Source: Phycisphaerales bacterium (GTDB lineage: Bacteria > Planctomycetota > Phycisphaerae > Phycisphaerales > SM1A02). From it: a DNA stretch of 5,334 nt. The DNA is taken from NCBI GenBank assembly GCA_007127615.1, contig SKZB01000051.1, forward strand, positions 1-5,334, written 5' to 3'. Positions 1 to 4,918 of the stretch are shown here, in pieces (position 1 is the stretch's first letter; each line of letters starts with the position of its first letter). Position numbers and translations under genes: made by a program. The notes beneath the pieces were generated by a model, which searched no databases, was not told the DNA's origin, and worked only from the letters and a program-made list of their open reading frames with translations.

Positions 1-558
1 ACGTCGGTCCGATCGGCCGAGGGCGATCAGCTCGCCGATACATCTCGCCGCGTACGCGCCGACCAGTTCCACGTCGAGCCAGAAATGTTCATCCACCGGG
101 CCGTGGTGATGATCACAGTCGTGATGATCGTGATGATCGTGATGATGGTGGTGATCGTGTTCGCCGATGTCCGCAACCTCGACGAAGCCGATCGTGCGCT
201 GGCTTCCGGTCGCGCCGCGGACGGCCCAGTCGTCCAGCCCCAGCCCGTTATAGAGAATGACATCGGCGCGGCGGAGGCGCGCCATCTGACTGGGCGTTGG
301 CTCGAACCCGTGGGGGGAGACGTCCGGCGCCATCAGCACGCTGAGATCGACCAGTTCCACCAGCTCATCCCCCAGCGCTTCGGCCAGGATCAGCTTGAGC
401 GGGCGAATGGTGGTCATGATGCGCAGCGGCTCGGCGGGACGGTCGTCGGCCGGAGCCCACGCCGCGGCGTGCACCGGGCGCTGACCGATGAAGGCGGCGC
501 TGAACGTGACGATCATCGCGAGGAGACAGACGAGGGTGCGGTTCCTGTTGAAAAACAT
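1..558 (-). CDS. znuA: Zinc-type ABC transporter substrate-binding protein (ZnuA/AdcA family), C-terminus cut by the window edge
   Basis: This is the extracytoplasmic protein that captures Zn2+ (possibly Mn2+) and hands it to an ABC permease. 186 residues are visible and the frame is open to base 1. Residues 1-33 look like a Sec signal peptide: NRNR, then hydrophobic TLVCLLAMIVTFSAAFI, then HAA. Family motifs follow in the expected order: TTIRPLK (49-55), SPHGFEPTPSQ (81-91; His83 fits the first metal ligand), NGLGLDDW (104-111), and DEHFWLD (156-162; His158 fits the second ligand). Between the last two lies a loop at 134-152 with 13 His, 5 Asp and one Cys, typical of zinc-specific members. 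The C-terminal lobe, and probably the ATPase and permease genes, lie beyond the left edge. The ATG at 556-558 has no Shine-Dalgarno; it was chosen for its signal peptide and for the promoter 7 nt upstream. An arsR-family gene lies upstream on the same strand. The family is clear; zinc rather than manganese is inferred from the His loop. Confidence 0.9.
   Translation of the reverse strand, partial: MFFNRNRTLVCLLAMIVTFSAAFIGQRPVHAAAWAPADDRPAEPLRIMTTIRPLKLILAEALGDELVELVDLSVLMAPDVSPHGFEPTPSQMARLRRADVILYNGLGLDDWAVRGATGSQRTIGFVEVADIGEHDHHHHHDHHDHHDCDHHHGPVDEHFWLDVELVGAYAARCIGELIALGRSDRR
106..156 (-). repeat. 9-bp tandem repeats encoding the His/Asp metal loop
   Basis: On the plus strand the unit GTGATGATC recurs at 121-129 and 130-138. 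Variants follow at 139-147 (GTGATGATG) and 148-156 (GTGGTGATC), and another exact copy lies at 106-114. Each unit is three codons, so copy-number change would lengthen or shorten the His-rich loop of the transporter protein without breaking the frame. Confidence 0.75.
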
Positions 559-567
559 GTTCAACAG
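545..567. promoter_or_regulatory. Perfect 8-7-8 inverted repeat over the znuA start: candidate metal-repressor operator
   Basis: CTGTTGAA (545-552) and TTCAACAG (560-567) are perfect inverted copies separated by 7 bp. An 8-bp palindrome AACATGTT (554-561) is nested in the middle and contains the start codon. The repeat overlaps the edge of the proposed -10 box (566-571) and the expected transcription start, where a bound dimer would block RNA polymerase. The adjacent ArsR-family protein is the first candidate to bind it; a Fur/Zur protein encoded elsewhere is the alternative. Role inferred from position and symmetry. Confidence 0.5.
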
Positions 568-594
568 TATTGCACCAAAGTTCACCGGAATCAA
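559..594 (-). promoter_or_regulatory. Candidate sigma-70-type promoter of znuA giving a leaderless mRNA
   Basis: On the minus strand, TTGATT (594-589) lies exactly 17 nt before AATACT (571-566). These match the -35 and -10 consensus at 4 of 6 positions each. The -10 box ends 7 nt before the ATG, so transcription should begin at or next to the A of the start codon. This agrees with the lack of a ribosome binding site and with the terminator that separates the gene from arsR. Confidence 0.5.
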
Positions 595-601
595 TGCGCC
601 C

Positions 602-640
602 CACAGGAAACCGGGCGAAGTGTCGTTCACTTCGCCCGGT
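602..640 (-). terminator. Hairpin terminator downstream of the arsR-family gene
   Basis: A perfect 13-bp stem (610-622 with 628-640; core CCGGGCGAAGTG) has a 5-nt loop. Read on the minus strand it is followed by TTTCCTGTGG, a short and imperfect U run. It begins 27 nt after the arsR stop and ends before the proposed znuA promoter, so it should end or attenuate arsR transcription. The weak U tract means some read-through into znuA is possible. Confidence 0.65.
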
Positions 641-667
641 CCGGATCATTGATTGGTCCGCCGGTCT

Positions 668-1066
668 TCAGTTGACGGGCTTGTCGGGATCGGTATCCAC
701 CGCGGTGGGCGTGACGTTGGCCGGCTCGCAATGCTGGGTGGGATCGCAGAATCGCAGTTCGACCGGCCCCATCTTGACGGTCAGACCGCCGTCACCTTCG
801 AGGCTGGTGACCGTCTGGTCGTTCAGGGCGTAGAAGACCTGCTTGCCGTCACGCCGGTTGGTGACCAGCGTGGAGGTGCGCAACAGGGCCAGGTGGTGGC
901 TGACCGTGGGTTGGGCGAGATCGAGCTGTTCACACAGGGCGGTCACGTTGCGTTCACCGCCCTGGAGAAGCCCCAGCAGCCGCAGGCGGGTGGGGTCGGC
1001 GAGAACGCGCATGATTTTGACGGCTTCATCGATCGTATCGGGATGGGCTTGGGAATGCTCAGCCAT
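668..1066 (-). CDS. ArsR/SmtB-family metal-responsive transcriptional repressor
   Basis: This is a cytosolic winged-helix dimer of the ArsR/SmtB family, which leaves DNA on binding metal. From the ATG at 1066 it has 132 residues. Landmarks are VLADPTRLRLLGLL (21-34), a helix-turn-helix with LAQPTVSHHLALL (50-62) as recognition segment, and the wing DGKQVFYAL (73-81). Cys45 sits near the classical alpha-3 sensing position, but the family's CxC pair is absent. The usual alpha-5 Asp/His zinc site is not visible either. Instead the roughly 50-residue tail carries Cys107, His112 and Cys113 (CDPTQHC), which may be a different metal site. GGAGG stands 11 nt before the ATG at 1066 but only 2 nt before an in-frame GTG at 1075, so the ATG is preferred. 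The gene precedes znuA on the same strand and probably regulates it, itself, or both; the metal sensed is unknown. Confidence 0.92.
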   Translation of the reverse strand: MAEHSQAHPDTIDEAVKIMRVLADPTRLRLLGLLQGGERNVTALCEQLDLAQPTVSHHLALLRTSTLVTNRRDGKQVFYALNDQTVTSLEGDGGLTVKMGPVELRFCDPTQHCEPANVTPTAVDTDPDKPVN

Positions 1067-1084
1067 GGAGTTCACTTCCTCCGC

Positions 1085-1104
1085 GCCAATGCAGGGGGAT
1101 TGGC
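1085..1104. promoter_or_regulatory. Short inverted repeat in front of the arsR-family gene (possible autoregulatory site)
   Basis: GCCAAT (1085-1090) and ATTGGC (1099-1104) are inverted copies separated by 8 bp, immediately upstream of the Shine-Dalgarno (GGAGG, 1078-1082 on the minus strand). ArsR-family genes are often autoregulated through such sites. The arms are only 6 bp and differ from the znuA inverted repeat, so this may be chance. Confidence 0.25.
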
Positions 1105-1303
1105 ATCTTTGGTGACCTGAAACGAGATAAGGAAAAAGACGCTACCGGGTAACCGGTGCCCCGCCACACACTCCATGAATGTACCACACTGAACGGCCCG
1201 AAGACCAGTGTTTGCCGGAGTTTTTTTTCCCCCGGCGTGAAACGGGGCAAGGGACTGGTCGCGTCGAGCCGATCCTGATATCATTCCCGCCGCTTGTCCA
1301 GCA
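1105..1303. other. Intergenic region between the arsR-family gene and tRNA-Ala
   Basis: No credible gene is seen here. An interrupted inverted repeat spans 1203-1260: GACCAGT with ACTGGTC outside and TTGCC with GGCAA inside. It encloses a T8C5 run (1221-1233). ACCGG-GTAA-CCGGT at 1144-1157 is a second small dyad. A possible tRNA -10 box, TATCAT (1279-1284), would start transcription about 13 nt before the tRNA, but no good -35 is visible. The arsR promoter must also lie here on the minus strand and could not be pinned down. Confidence 0.4.
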
Positions 1304-1376
1304 GGGGCAGTAGCTCAATTGGGAGAGCGCCTCGGTCGCATCGAGGAGGTTGTGAGTTCGAGTCTCATCTGCTCCA
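1304..1376 (+). tRNA. tRNA-Ala, anticodon CGC
   Basis: A full 73-nt cloverleaf can be folded by eye. The acceptor stem is GGGGCAG (1304-1310) with CTGCTCC (1369-1375). The D stem is GCTC/GAGC (1313-1316, 1325-1328). The anticodon stem is CCTCG/CGAGG (1330-1334, 1342-1346) with loop GTCGCAT, placing anticodon CGC at 1337-1339. The variable loop is AGGTT. The T arm is GTGAG-TTCGAGT-CTCAT, closed by one G-U pair, and the discriminator base is A1376. The third acceptor pair is G-U, the main identity element for alanyl-tRNA synthetase, which agrees with the anticodon (reads GCG codons, useful in this GC-rich genome). CCA is not encoded (CGT follows) and must be added after transcription. Confidence 0.96.
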
Positions 1377-1386
1377 CGTCCCCCCC

Positions 1387-1423
1387 GAAGCCCACGTTCT
1401 GCGGATCGTGGGCTTCTGCGTTT
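1387..1423 (+). terminator. Hairpin terminator after tRNA-Ala
   Basis: GAAGCCCACG (1387-1396) and CGTGGGCTTC (1407-1416) form a perfect 10-bp stem with a 10-nt loop, starting 11 nt after the tRNA end. The following TGCGTTT is a poor U tract, so termination may be partial, and the stem could also mark the tRNA 3' processing boundary. It stands between the tRNA and the proposed mutS promoter. Confidence 0.6.
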
Positions 1424-1438
1424 AATGCGTGGAATCTC

Positions 1439-1451
1439 TACAATTATCGGC
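1439..1451 (+). promoter_or_regulatory. Candidate -10 box giving a leaderless mutS mRNA
   Basis: TACAAT (1439-1444) matches the -10 consensus at 5 of 6 positions and ends 7 nt before the ATG at 1452, so transcription should start at that ATG. There is no Shine-Dalgarno in front of it. No clear -35 is visible; the place where one would lie overlaps the 3' arm of the tRNA terminator. The same 7-nt geometry occurs in front of znuA. Confidence 0.45.
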
Positions 1452-4214
1452 ATGACCGTTGCGTCCAAACCCACCCGCGACCCGCGCGATACGCCCGCCA
1501 TGCGGCAGTTCCGCCGCTTCAAGAGCCAGTACCCCGACTGCGTGCTCCTCTTCCGGATGGGCGATTTTTATGAGCTTTTCGACGACGATGCCGTCACCGT
1601 CAGCAAAGCGCTGAATCTCACCCTGACCCAGCGCACCGCCGGGATTCCGATGGCGGGCATTCCCTACCACGCGCTCGATAACTACCTGCGCAAGCTGATC
1701 GACCGGGGCTTTCGCGTCGCGGTCTGTGATCAGATTCAGGATCCGAAGGAAGCCCGGGGCGTCGTCGATCGGGCCGTCACGCGCGTGATCACACCCGGCA
1801 CGTTGATCGATGAACATCTGCTCGATGAAGCCGCCGCCAACCAGGTCGCCGCCATTCGCTTCACCGGCATGGGGGAGGATTCACCGGCCGTGCTCGCGGT
1901 GGCGGAGCTCTCCACCGGACGGTTCACCTTGTGTGATCTGCCCGCGGACGGATTGCTGGATGAGATTGCCCGGCTCGGGCCGACCGAACTGCTCTACGCG
2001 GAGACGGCCGACGGCAACGTTCCCCCGCGCGTGGACGCGATCCGCAGCGCGCTCGGGTGCGCCCTGACCGCCCGGCCGGGGTGGACCTTCCGCGATGCCG
2101 AAGCGCACGAGCGAGTCTGCCGGCACTTCGGCGTCACCACGCTCGGCGGATTCGGGCTCGACGATGCGGACCCGGCGATCGGAGTCGCCGGGGCGCTGCT
2201 CGGGTATTTTCAGGAAACGCAGTCGCCGGACGATGAATCGCGCGAAGGTCGCGGCCGCCTGTCGCACCTGCGTCCGCCGAAGCGCGAGACAACCGGCCGT
2301 TACGTCAAAATCGACGCCGCGTCGCTGCGCAGTCTTGAAATCGAACGCACGATGCGCAGCGGGCAGACCGCCGGCTCGCTGCTCGCCACGCTTCAGCACT
2401 GCCGCACGGCGATGGGCAAGCGGTTGCTGCGCGAATGGCTGTGTTTTCCGCTCGCCGATCGTGCCGCCATCGAAGCGCGGCAGGGCGCCGTCGCGGCGCT
2501 GATCGCCGACCGCAACGCCGCCGATCAATTGTCGGAACAGATCGCCGGTGTTCAGGATGTGGCGCGGATTGGCAGCCGGGTGGCGATGCACCGCGCAACG
2601 CCACGCGATCTCGTCGCGCTCGGCCGATCGACCGCGCGCATCGAAGCCGTCGCCGACTTGCTCGAAGCGCGACCGGCATTCAGGTCGCAACACGGTCAAC
2701 TGTGCGATCTGGCGGCTTCTCTCGCGCCGGTTGCCGAACGCATCACCGAGGAATGTGTGGAGGACCCGCCCTCGCACCTGCGGGAGGGCGGCCTGTTCCG
2801 GGATGGCGTGGACACCGAACTGGATGAAGCCAGATCCCTTCAGCGCGATGCGAATTCGTGGCTCGCGCGCTACCAGAAATCGCTCATCGAGTCGTCGGAG
2901 ATCTCCTCGCTGAAGGTCGGCTACAACAAGGTCTTCGGCTACTACATCGAGATTACCCACGCTCACCGCGACAAGGTGCCGCCGTCGTTCTCCCGGAAAC
3001 AGACGCTCAAGAACGCGGAGCGCTACATCACGCCGGAGCTGAAGGAGTTCGAGGACAAGGTGCTCACCGCGGAGACGCGCGCGATCGAGCGGGAGAAGGC
3101 GCTCTTTGAGCGATTCTGCCGGGAACTCGCCGGGCACGCGGAAGCGCTCGGCGCGTACGCCGAGCTGATTGCGGAGCTGGATGTGCTGCTCAACTTTGCC
3201 GACGTGGCGGTACGGTTCAGTTATGTCCGCCCCGAACTGACGGATGAACCGGCGCTCGAGATCCGTGACGGGCGGCACCCGGTGCTCGATCGCACCCTGG
3301 GCGATCGGTTTGTGCCGAATGATTGTGTGTTGGGGAGGCACGAAGGCACGGAGGCACGGAGGCACGAAGGTGGGGGGGAGCCGGGGCGCGAGTGCACGCA
3401 CGAGGGTACGGAGATGCCTTCGTGCCTCTCCTCGCTCGCGCTCATCACCGGTCCGAACATGGCGGGTAAGTCCACCTACATTCGCCAGGTTGCGCTGATC
3501 ACGCTGCTCGCGCATACCGGTTCGTACGTGCCGGCCGCACGGGCCACCATCGGACTGACCGACCGCATCTTCACGCGCATCGGCGCATCGGATGAACTCC
3601 ATGCCGGTCAGTCCACGTTCATGGTCGAAATGACCGAGACGGCCAACATTCTGCACCACGCGACGGAGCGTTCGCTGGTAATCCTCGATGAGATCGGACG
3701 GGGTACGTCGACGCTGGACGGTCTGTCGCTGGCATGGGCGATCGCGGAGACACTTGCCGCCGCGCGGCCGCGCACGCTGTTCGCCACGCACTATCACGAA
3801 CTGACGACCCTGTCCGATCGACTGGACAACGTGATGAACCTGCACGTGGCGGTGCGCGAATGGGGCGATGAGATCATCTTCCTGCACCGGATCCTGCCGG
3901 GACGCACGGACCGCAGTTACGGTATCCACGTCGCGAAGATTGCGGGACTCCCGCCGCGCACGATTGCGCGGGCGCAGGAGCTTCTGGAAACCCTCGCGGT
4001 GCAGGAAGAGGGTGCGGCACGGGCGTCGGCCGAAACCGCATCCGCGCCGAAGAGGTCGCCCGAGCCGCAGATGAGTCTGTTCGCCGAGTCCATCGCCCAT
4101 CCCGCGCTGGCGGAGTTGAAATCGCTGGATCTGAACGCGCTCACGCCGCTGGAGGCGTTTGATCGTTTGCGGGCTTTGAAGGACCGCGCGGAGGGGCCGG
4201 GGGGCGCGGGATGA
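1452..4214 (+). CDS. mutS: DNA mismatch repair protein MutS with a repeat-encoded insertion before Walker A
   Basis: MutS recognises base mismatches and small loops after replication and, using ATP, recruits MutL to start repair. It has 920 residues from this start, somewhat long for MutS1. TPAMRQF leads into the mismatch-binding RMGDFYELF, where Phe39 and Glu41 form the F-x-E reading head. The connector and lever follow. KVGYNKVFGYYIEIT (488-502) lies in the clamp region. The ATPase domain has Walker A GPNMAGKST (667-675, Lys673), Walker B LVILDE (Asp746, Glu747) and the ATHYHE loop (His780). QMSLF (873-877) is a sliding-clamp motif. Residues 628-661 (34 residues) replace a linker of about 6 in E. 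coli MutS; this segment is charged, Gly-rich and repeat-encoded. An in-frame ATG at 1425 adds nine unconserved residues but lies upstream of the promoter box, so 1452 is preferred. No mutL is nearby. Identity is certain; the start is less so. Confidence 0.97.
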   Translation: MTVASKPTRDPRDTPAMRQFRRFKSQYPDCVLLFRMGDFYELFDDDAVTVSKALNLTLTQRTAGIPMAGIPYHALDNYLRKLIDRGFRVAVCDQIQDPKEARGVVDRAVTRVITPGTLIDEHLLDEAAANQVAAIRFTGMGEDSPAVLAVAELSTGRFTLCDLPADGLLDEIARLGPTELLYAETADGNVPPRVDAIRSALGCALTARPGWTFRDAEAHERVCRHFGVTTLGGFGLDDADPAIGVAGALLGYFQETQSPDDESREGRGRLSHLRPPKRETTGRYVKIDAASLRSLEIERTMRSGQTAGSLLATLQHCRTAMGKRLLREWLCFPLADRAAIEARQGAVAALIADRNAADQLSEQIAGVQDVARIGSRVAMHRATPRDLVALGRSTARIEAVADLLEARPAFRSQHGQLCDLAASLAPVAERITEECVEDPPSHLREGGLFRDGVDTELDEARSLQRDANSWLARYQKSLIESSEISSLKVGYNKVFGYYIEITHAHRDKVPPSFSRKQTLKNAERYITPELKEFEDKVLTAETRAIEREKALFERFCRELAGHAEALGAYAELIAELDVLLNFADVAVRFSYVRPELTDEPALEIRDGRHPVLDRTLGDRFVPNDCVLGRHEGTEARRHEGGGEPGRECTHEGTEMPSCLSSLALITGPNMAGKSTYIRQVALITLLAHTGSYVPAARATIGLTDRIFTRIGASDELHAGQSTFMVEMTETANILHHATERSLVILDEIGRGTSTLDGLSLAWAIAETLAAARPRTLFATHYHELTTLSDRLDNVMNLHVAVREWGDEIIFLHRILPGRTDRSYGIHVAKIAGLPPRTIARAQELLETLAVQEEGAARASAETASAPKRSPEPQMSLFAESIAHPALAELKSLDLNALTPLEAFDRLRALKDRAEGPGGAG
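3332..3431 (+). repeat. Palindromic repeat element inside mutS: four 8-bp tandem units, a G7 run and long inverted ends
   Basis: Four tandem 8-bp units of the form GGCACGRA occupy 3337-3368 (GAA, GGA, GGA, GAA endings). A G7 run follows at 3372-3378, and a decayed copy of the units lies around 3399-3413. The ends are inverted: GAGGCACGAAGGCA (3335-3348) pairs perfectly with TGCCTTCGTGCCTC (3415-3428) and extends to 17 bp with one G-U. The element is translated in frame as part of MutS. It coincides almost exactly with the stretch that MutS relatives lack, so it looks like an inserted interspersed repeat and not like native coding sequence. Confidence 0.8.
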
Positions 4215-4245
4215 CTCGTCAGTGCATGATCATGAGAAGAACGGC

Positions 4246-4282
4246 GCAAAAAGAAAGGCACGCGCCGTTCGGCGCGTGCCTT
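4246..4282 (-). terminator. Strong hairpin terminator of flgM, shared with the converging mutS
   Basis: AAGGCACGCGCC (4255-4266) and GGCGCGTGCCTT (4271-4282) form a perfect 12-bp stem with a GTTC loop. On the minus strand it is followed by TTTCTTTTTG, a good U tract, so it suits flgM, whose stop lies about 57 nt before. On the plus strand the following TTGGATTGACTTT is poor, yet the same hairpin is the only candidate for ending mutS transcription. Confidence 0.75.
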
Positions 4283-4338
4283 GGATTGACTTTGGGGGGG
4301 ACGCTGCTGGTTGCAGCGAACCCCGCGGTGGTGTCGGC

Positions 4339-4632
4339 TTAGAAGAGATCCTGCATCAGACGGGCCGCAGCGGCCCGAATCTTCTCGTCTGTTTCGTAGG
4401 ATCCATCTGCGATGGCGGCACGGATCTTCTGAACAAGGTCGGTGCGGACACCGGGCGATTCACGGAGTCGCTCCATGAATCGGGCGTGATCGGACAATTC
4501 CACCCGGTCCCGCCGCGATTCGCTGACGCCGGTGCGGTCAGCCATCGCGCCGTTCGCAGTCGAAGTGCCGTTCAACGCCGCCTTGCTCACAGGTCCCACC
4601 GCCCCGTGACCAATTGACGAAATGTCAGCCAT
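4339..4632 (-). CDS. flgM: FlgM-like anti-sigma-28 factor (flagellar regulator)
   Basis: FlgM binds the flagellar sigma factor FliA (sigma-28) and holds it inactive until the hook-basal body is complete, when FlgM is exported. The protein has 97 residues, the usual FlgM size. The first 40 residues are Gly/Ala/Ser-rich and look disordered, as in known FlgM proteins. The C-terminal part has the family pattern: DRVELSDHARFMERLR (42-57), then a helical LVQKIRAAIADGSYETDEKIRAAAARLMQD segment (66-95), in which IADGSY-x-x-D is the typical turn of the sigma-binding domain. The start is firm: AAAGGAGT precedes the ATG with 9 nt after GGAG. It converges on mutS and is divergent from a lipoprotein gene; no other flagellar gene is visible. 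A sequence resembling a sigma-28 -10 box (GTCGATAC, minus strand, 4765-4758) lies upstream, but its -35 is weak. Confidence 0.85.
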   Translation of the reverse strand: MADISSIGHGAVGPVSKAALNGTSTANGAMADRTGVSESRRDRVELSDHARFMERLRESPGVRTDLVQKIRAAIADGSYETDEKIRAAAARLMQDLF

Positions 4633-4918
4633 AAAAAATTACTCCTTTGGGCTTTCGAGGTCTTCTCGACGTATGTCGTGAACCGAGTCCTTCGATTCCG
4701 AGGCCAGCCCTGGCATGCGAATGCTGCAATCGTGGGAACATTCGCCTTGGACTGATAGTATCGACGGCCGGGCCACCAATGCTTGAACATTGGGAAAATC
4801 GGCCAAAGCCACTGAAGTCACACAGCTTGCGAACTTGAGAATGTATCCGGACCATGCGACAATTCAGTCTTGATCGATTCCAAACATGTCCCTGACTTTT
4901 TGACCGGAGGTCCACCCC
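4633..4918. other. Divergent intergenic region between flgM and the lipoprotein gene
   Basis: No gene is seen in these 286 bp. On the flgM side there are several small inverted repeats: TCGAG/CTCGA (4655-4659, 4665-4669), GCCAG/CTGGC (4703-4707, 4710-4714), GCGAATG/CATTCGC (4717-4723, 4739-4745) and CCAATG/CATTGG (4776-4781, 4788-4793). The flgM leader may therefore be structured. Promoters for both flanking genes must lie here; none was convincing. The lipoprotein ribosome binding site, GGAGG (4906-4910), is clear. Confidence 0.5.

Noticed and set aside
85..675. Long plus-strand reading frame starting with repeated Met/Val/Ile residues
   Set aside because: It is the antisense image of the His-loop repeats of the transporter gene; its amino-acid make-up is implausible and the minus strand holds clear family motifs.
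1425..1427. Upstream in-frame ATG as the mutS start
   Set aside because: It adds nine unconserved residues, has no ribosome binding site, and lies upstream of the TACAAT box that fits a start at 1452.
1142..1522. Minus-strand reading frame containing the DETRTHNLLDATEALSQLSYCP-type string
   Set aside because: This string is the familiar false translation of a tRNA gene's antisense strand; it covers tRNA-Ala here.
3337..3370. CRISPR array or transposon for the short tandem units
   Set aside because: Units are 8 bp with no spacers, and no transposase or target duplication is visible.
1881..4100. Minus-strand reading frame of 739 codons opposite mutS
   Set aside because: It is an antisense shadow of a high-GC gene; no recognisable domain, Arg-rich composition, and mutS on the plus strand is unmistakable.
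4302..4318. Small hairpin CGCTGC/GCAGCG between mutS and flgM as a second terminator
   Set aside because: The stem is only 6 bp and has no T run on either strand; the adjacent 12-bp hairpin is far better.
4711..4727. Sigma-54-like site TGGCAT...TGCTGC before the lipoprotein gene
   Set aside because: The GG-to-GC spacing is off by one from the -24/-12 rule, and the site lies about 190 nt from the start codon.
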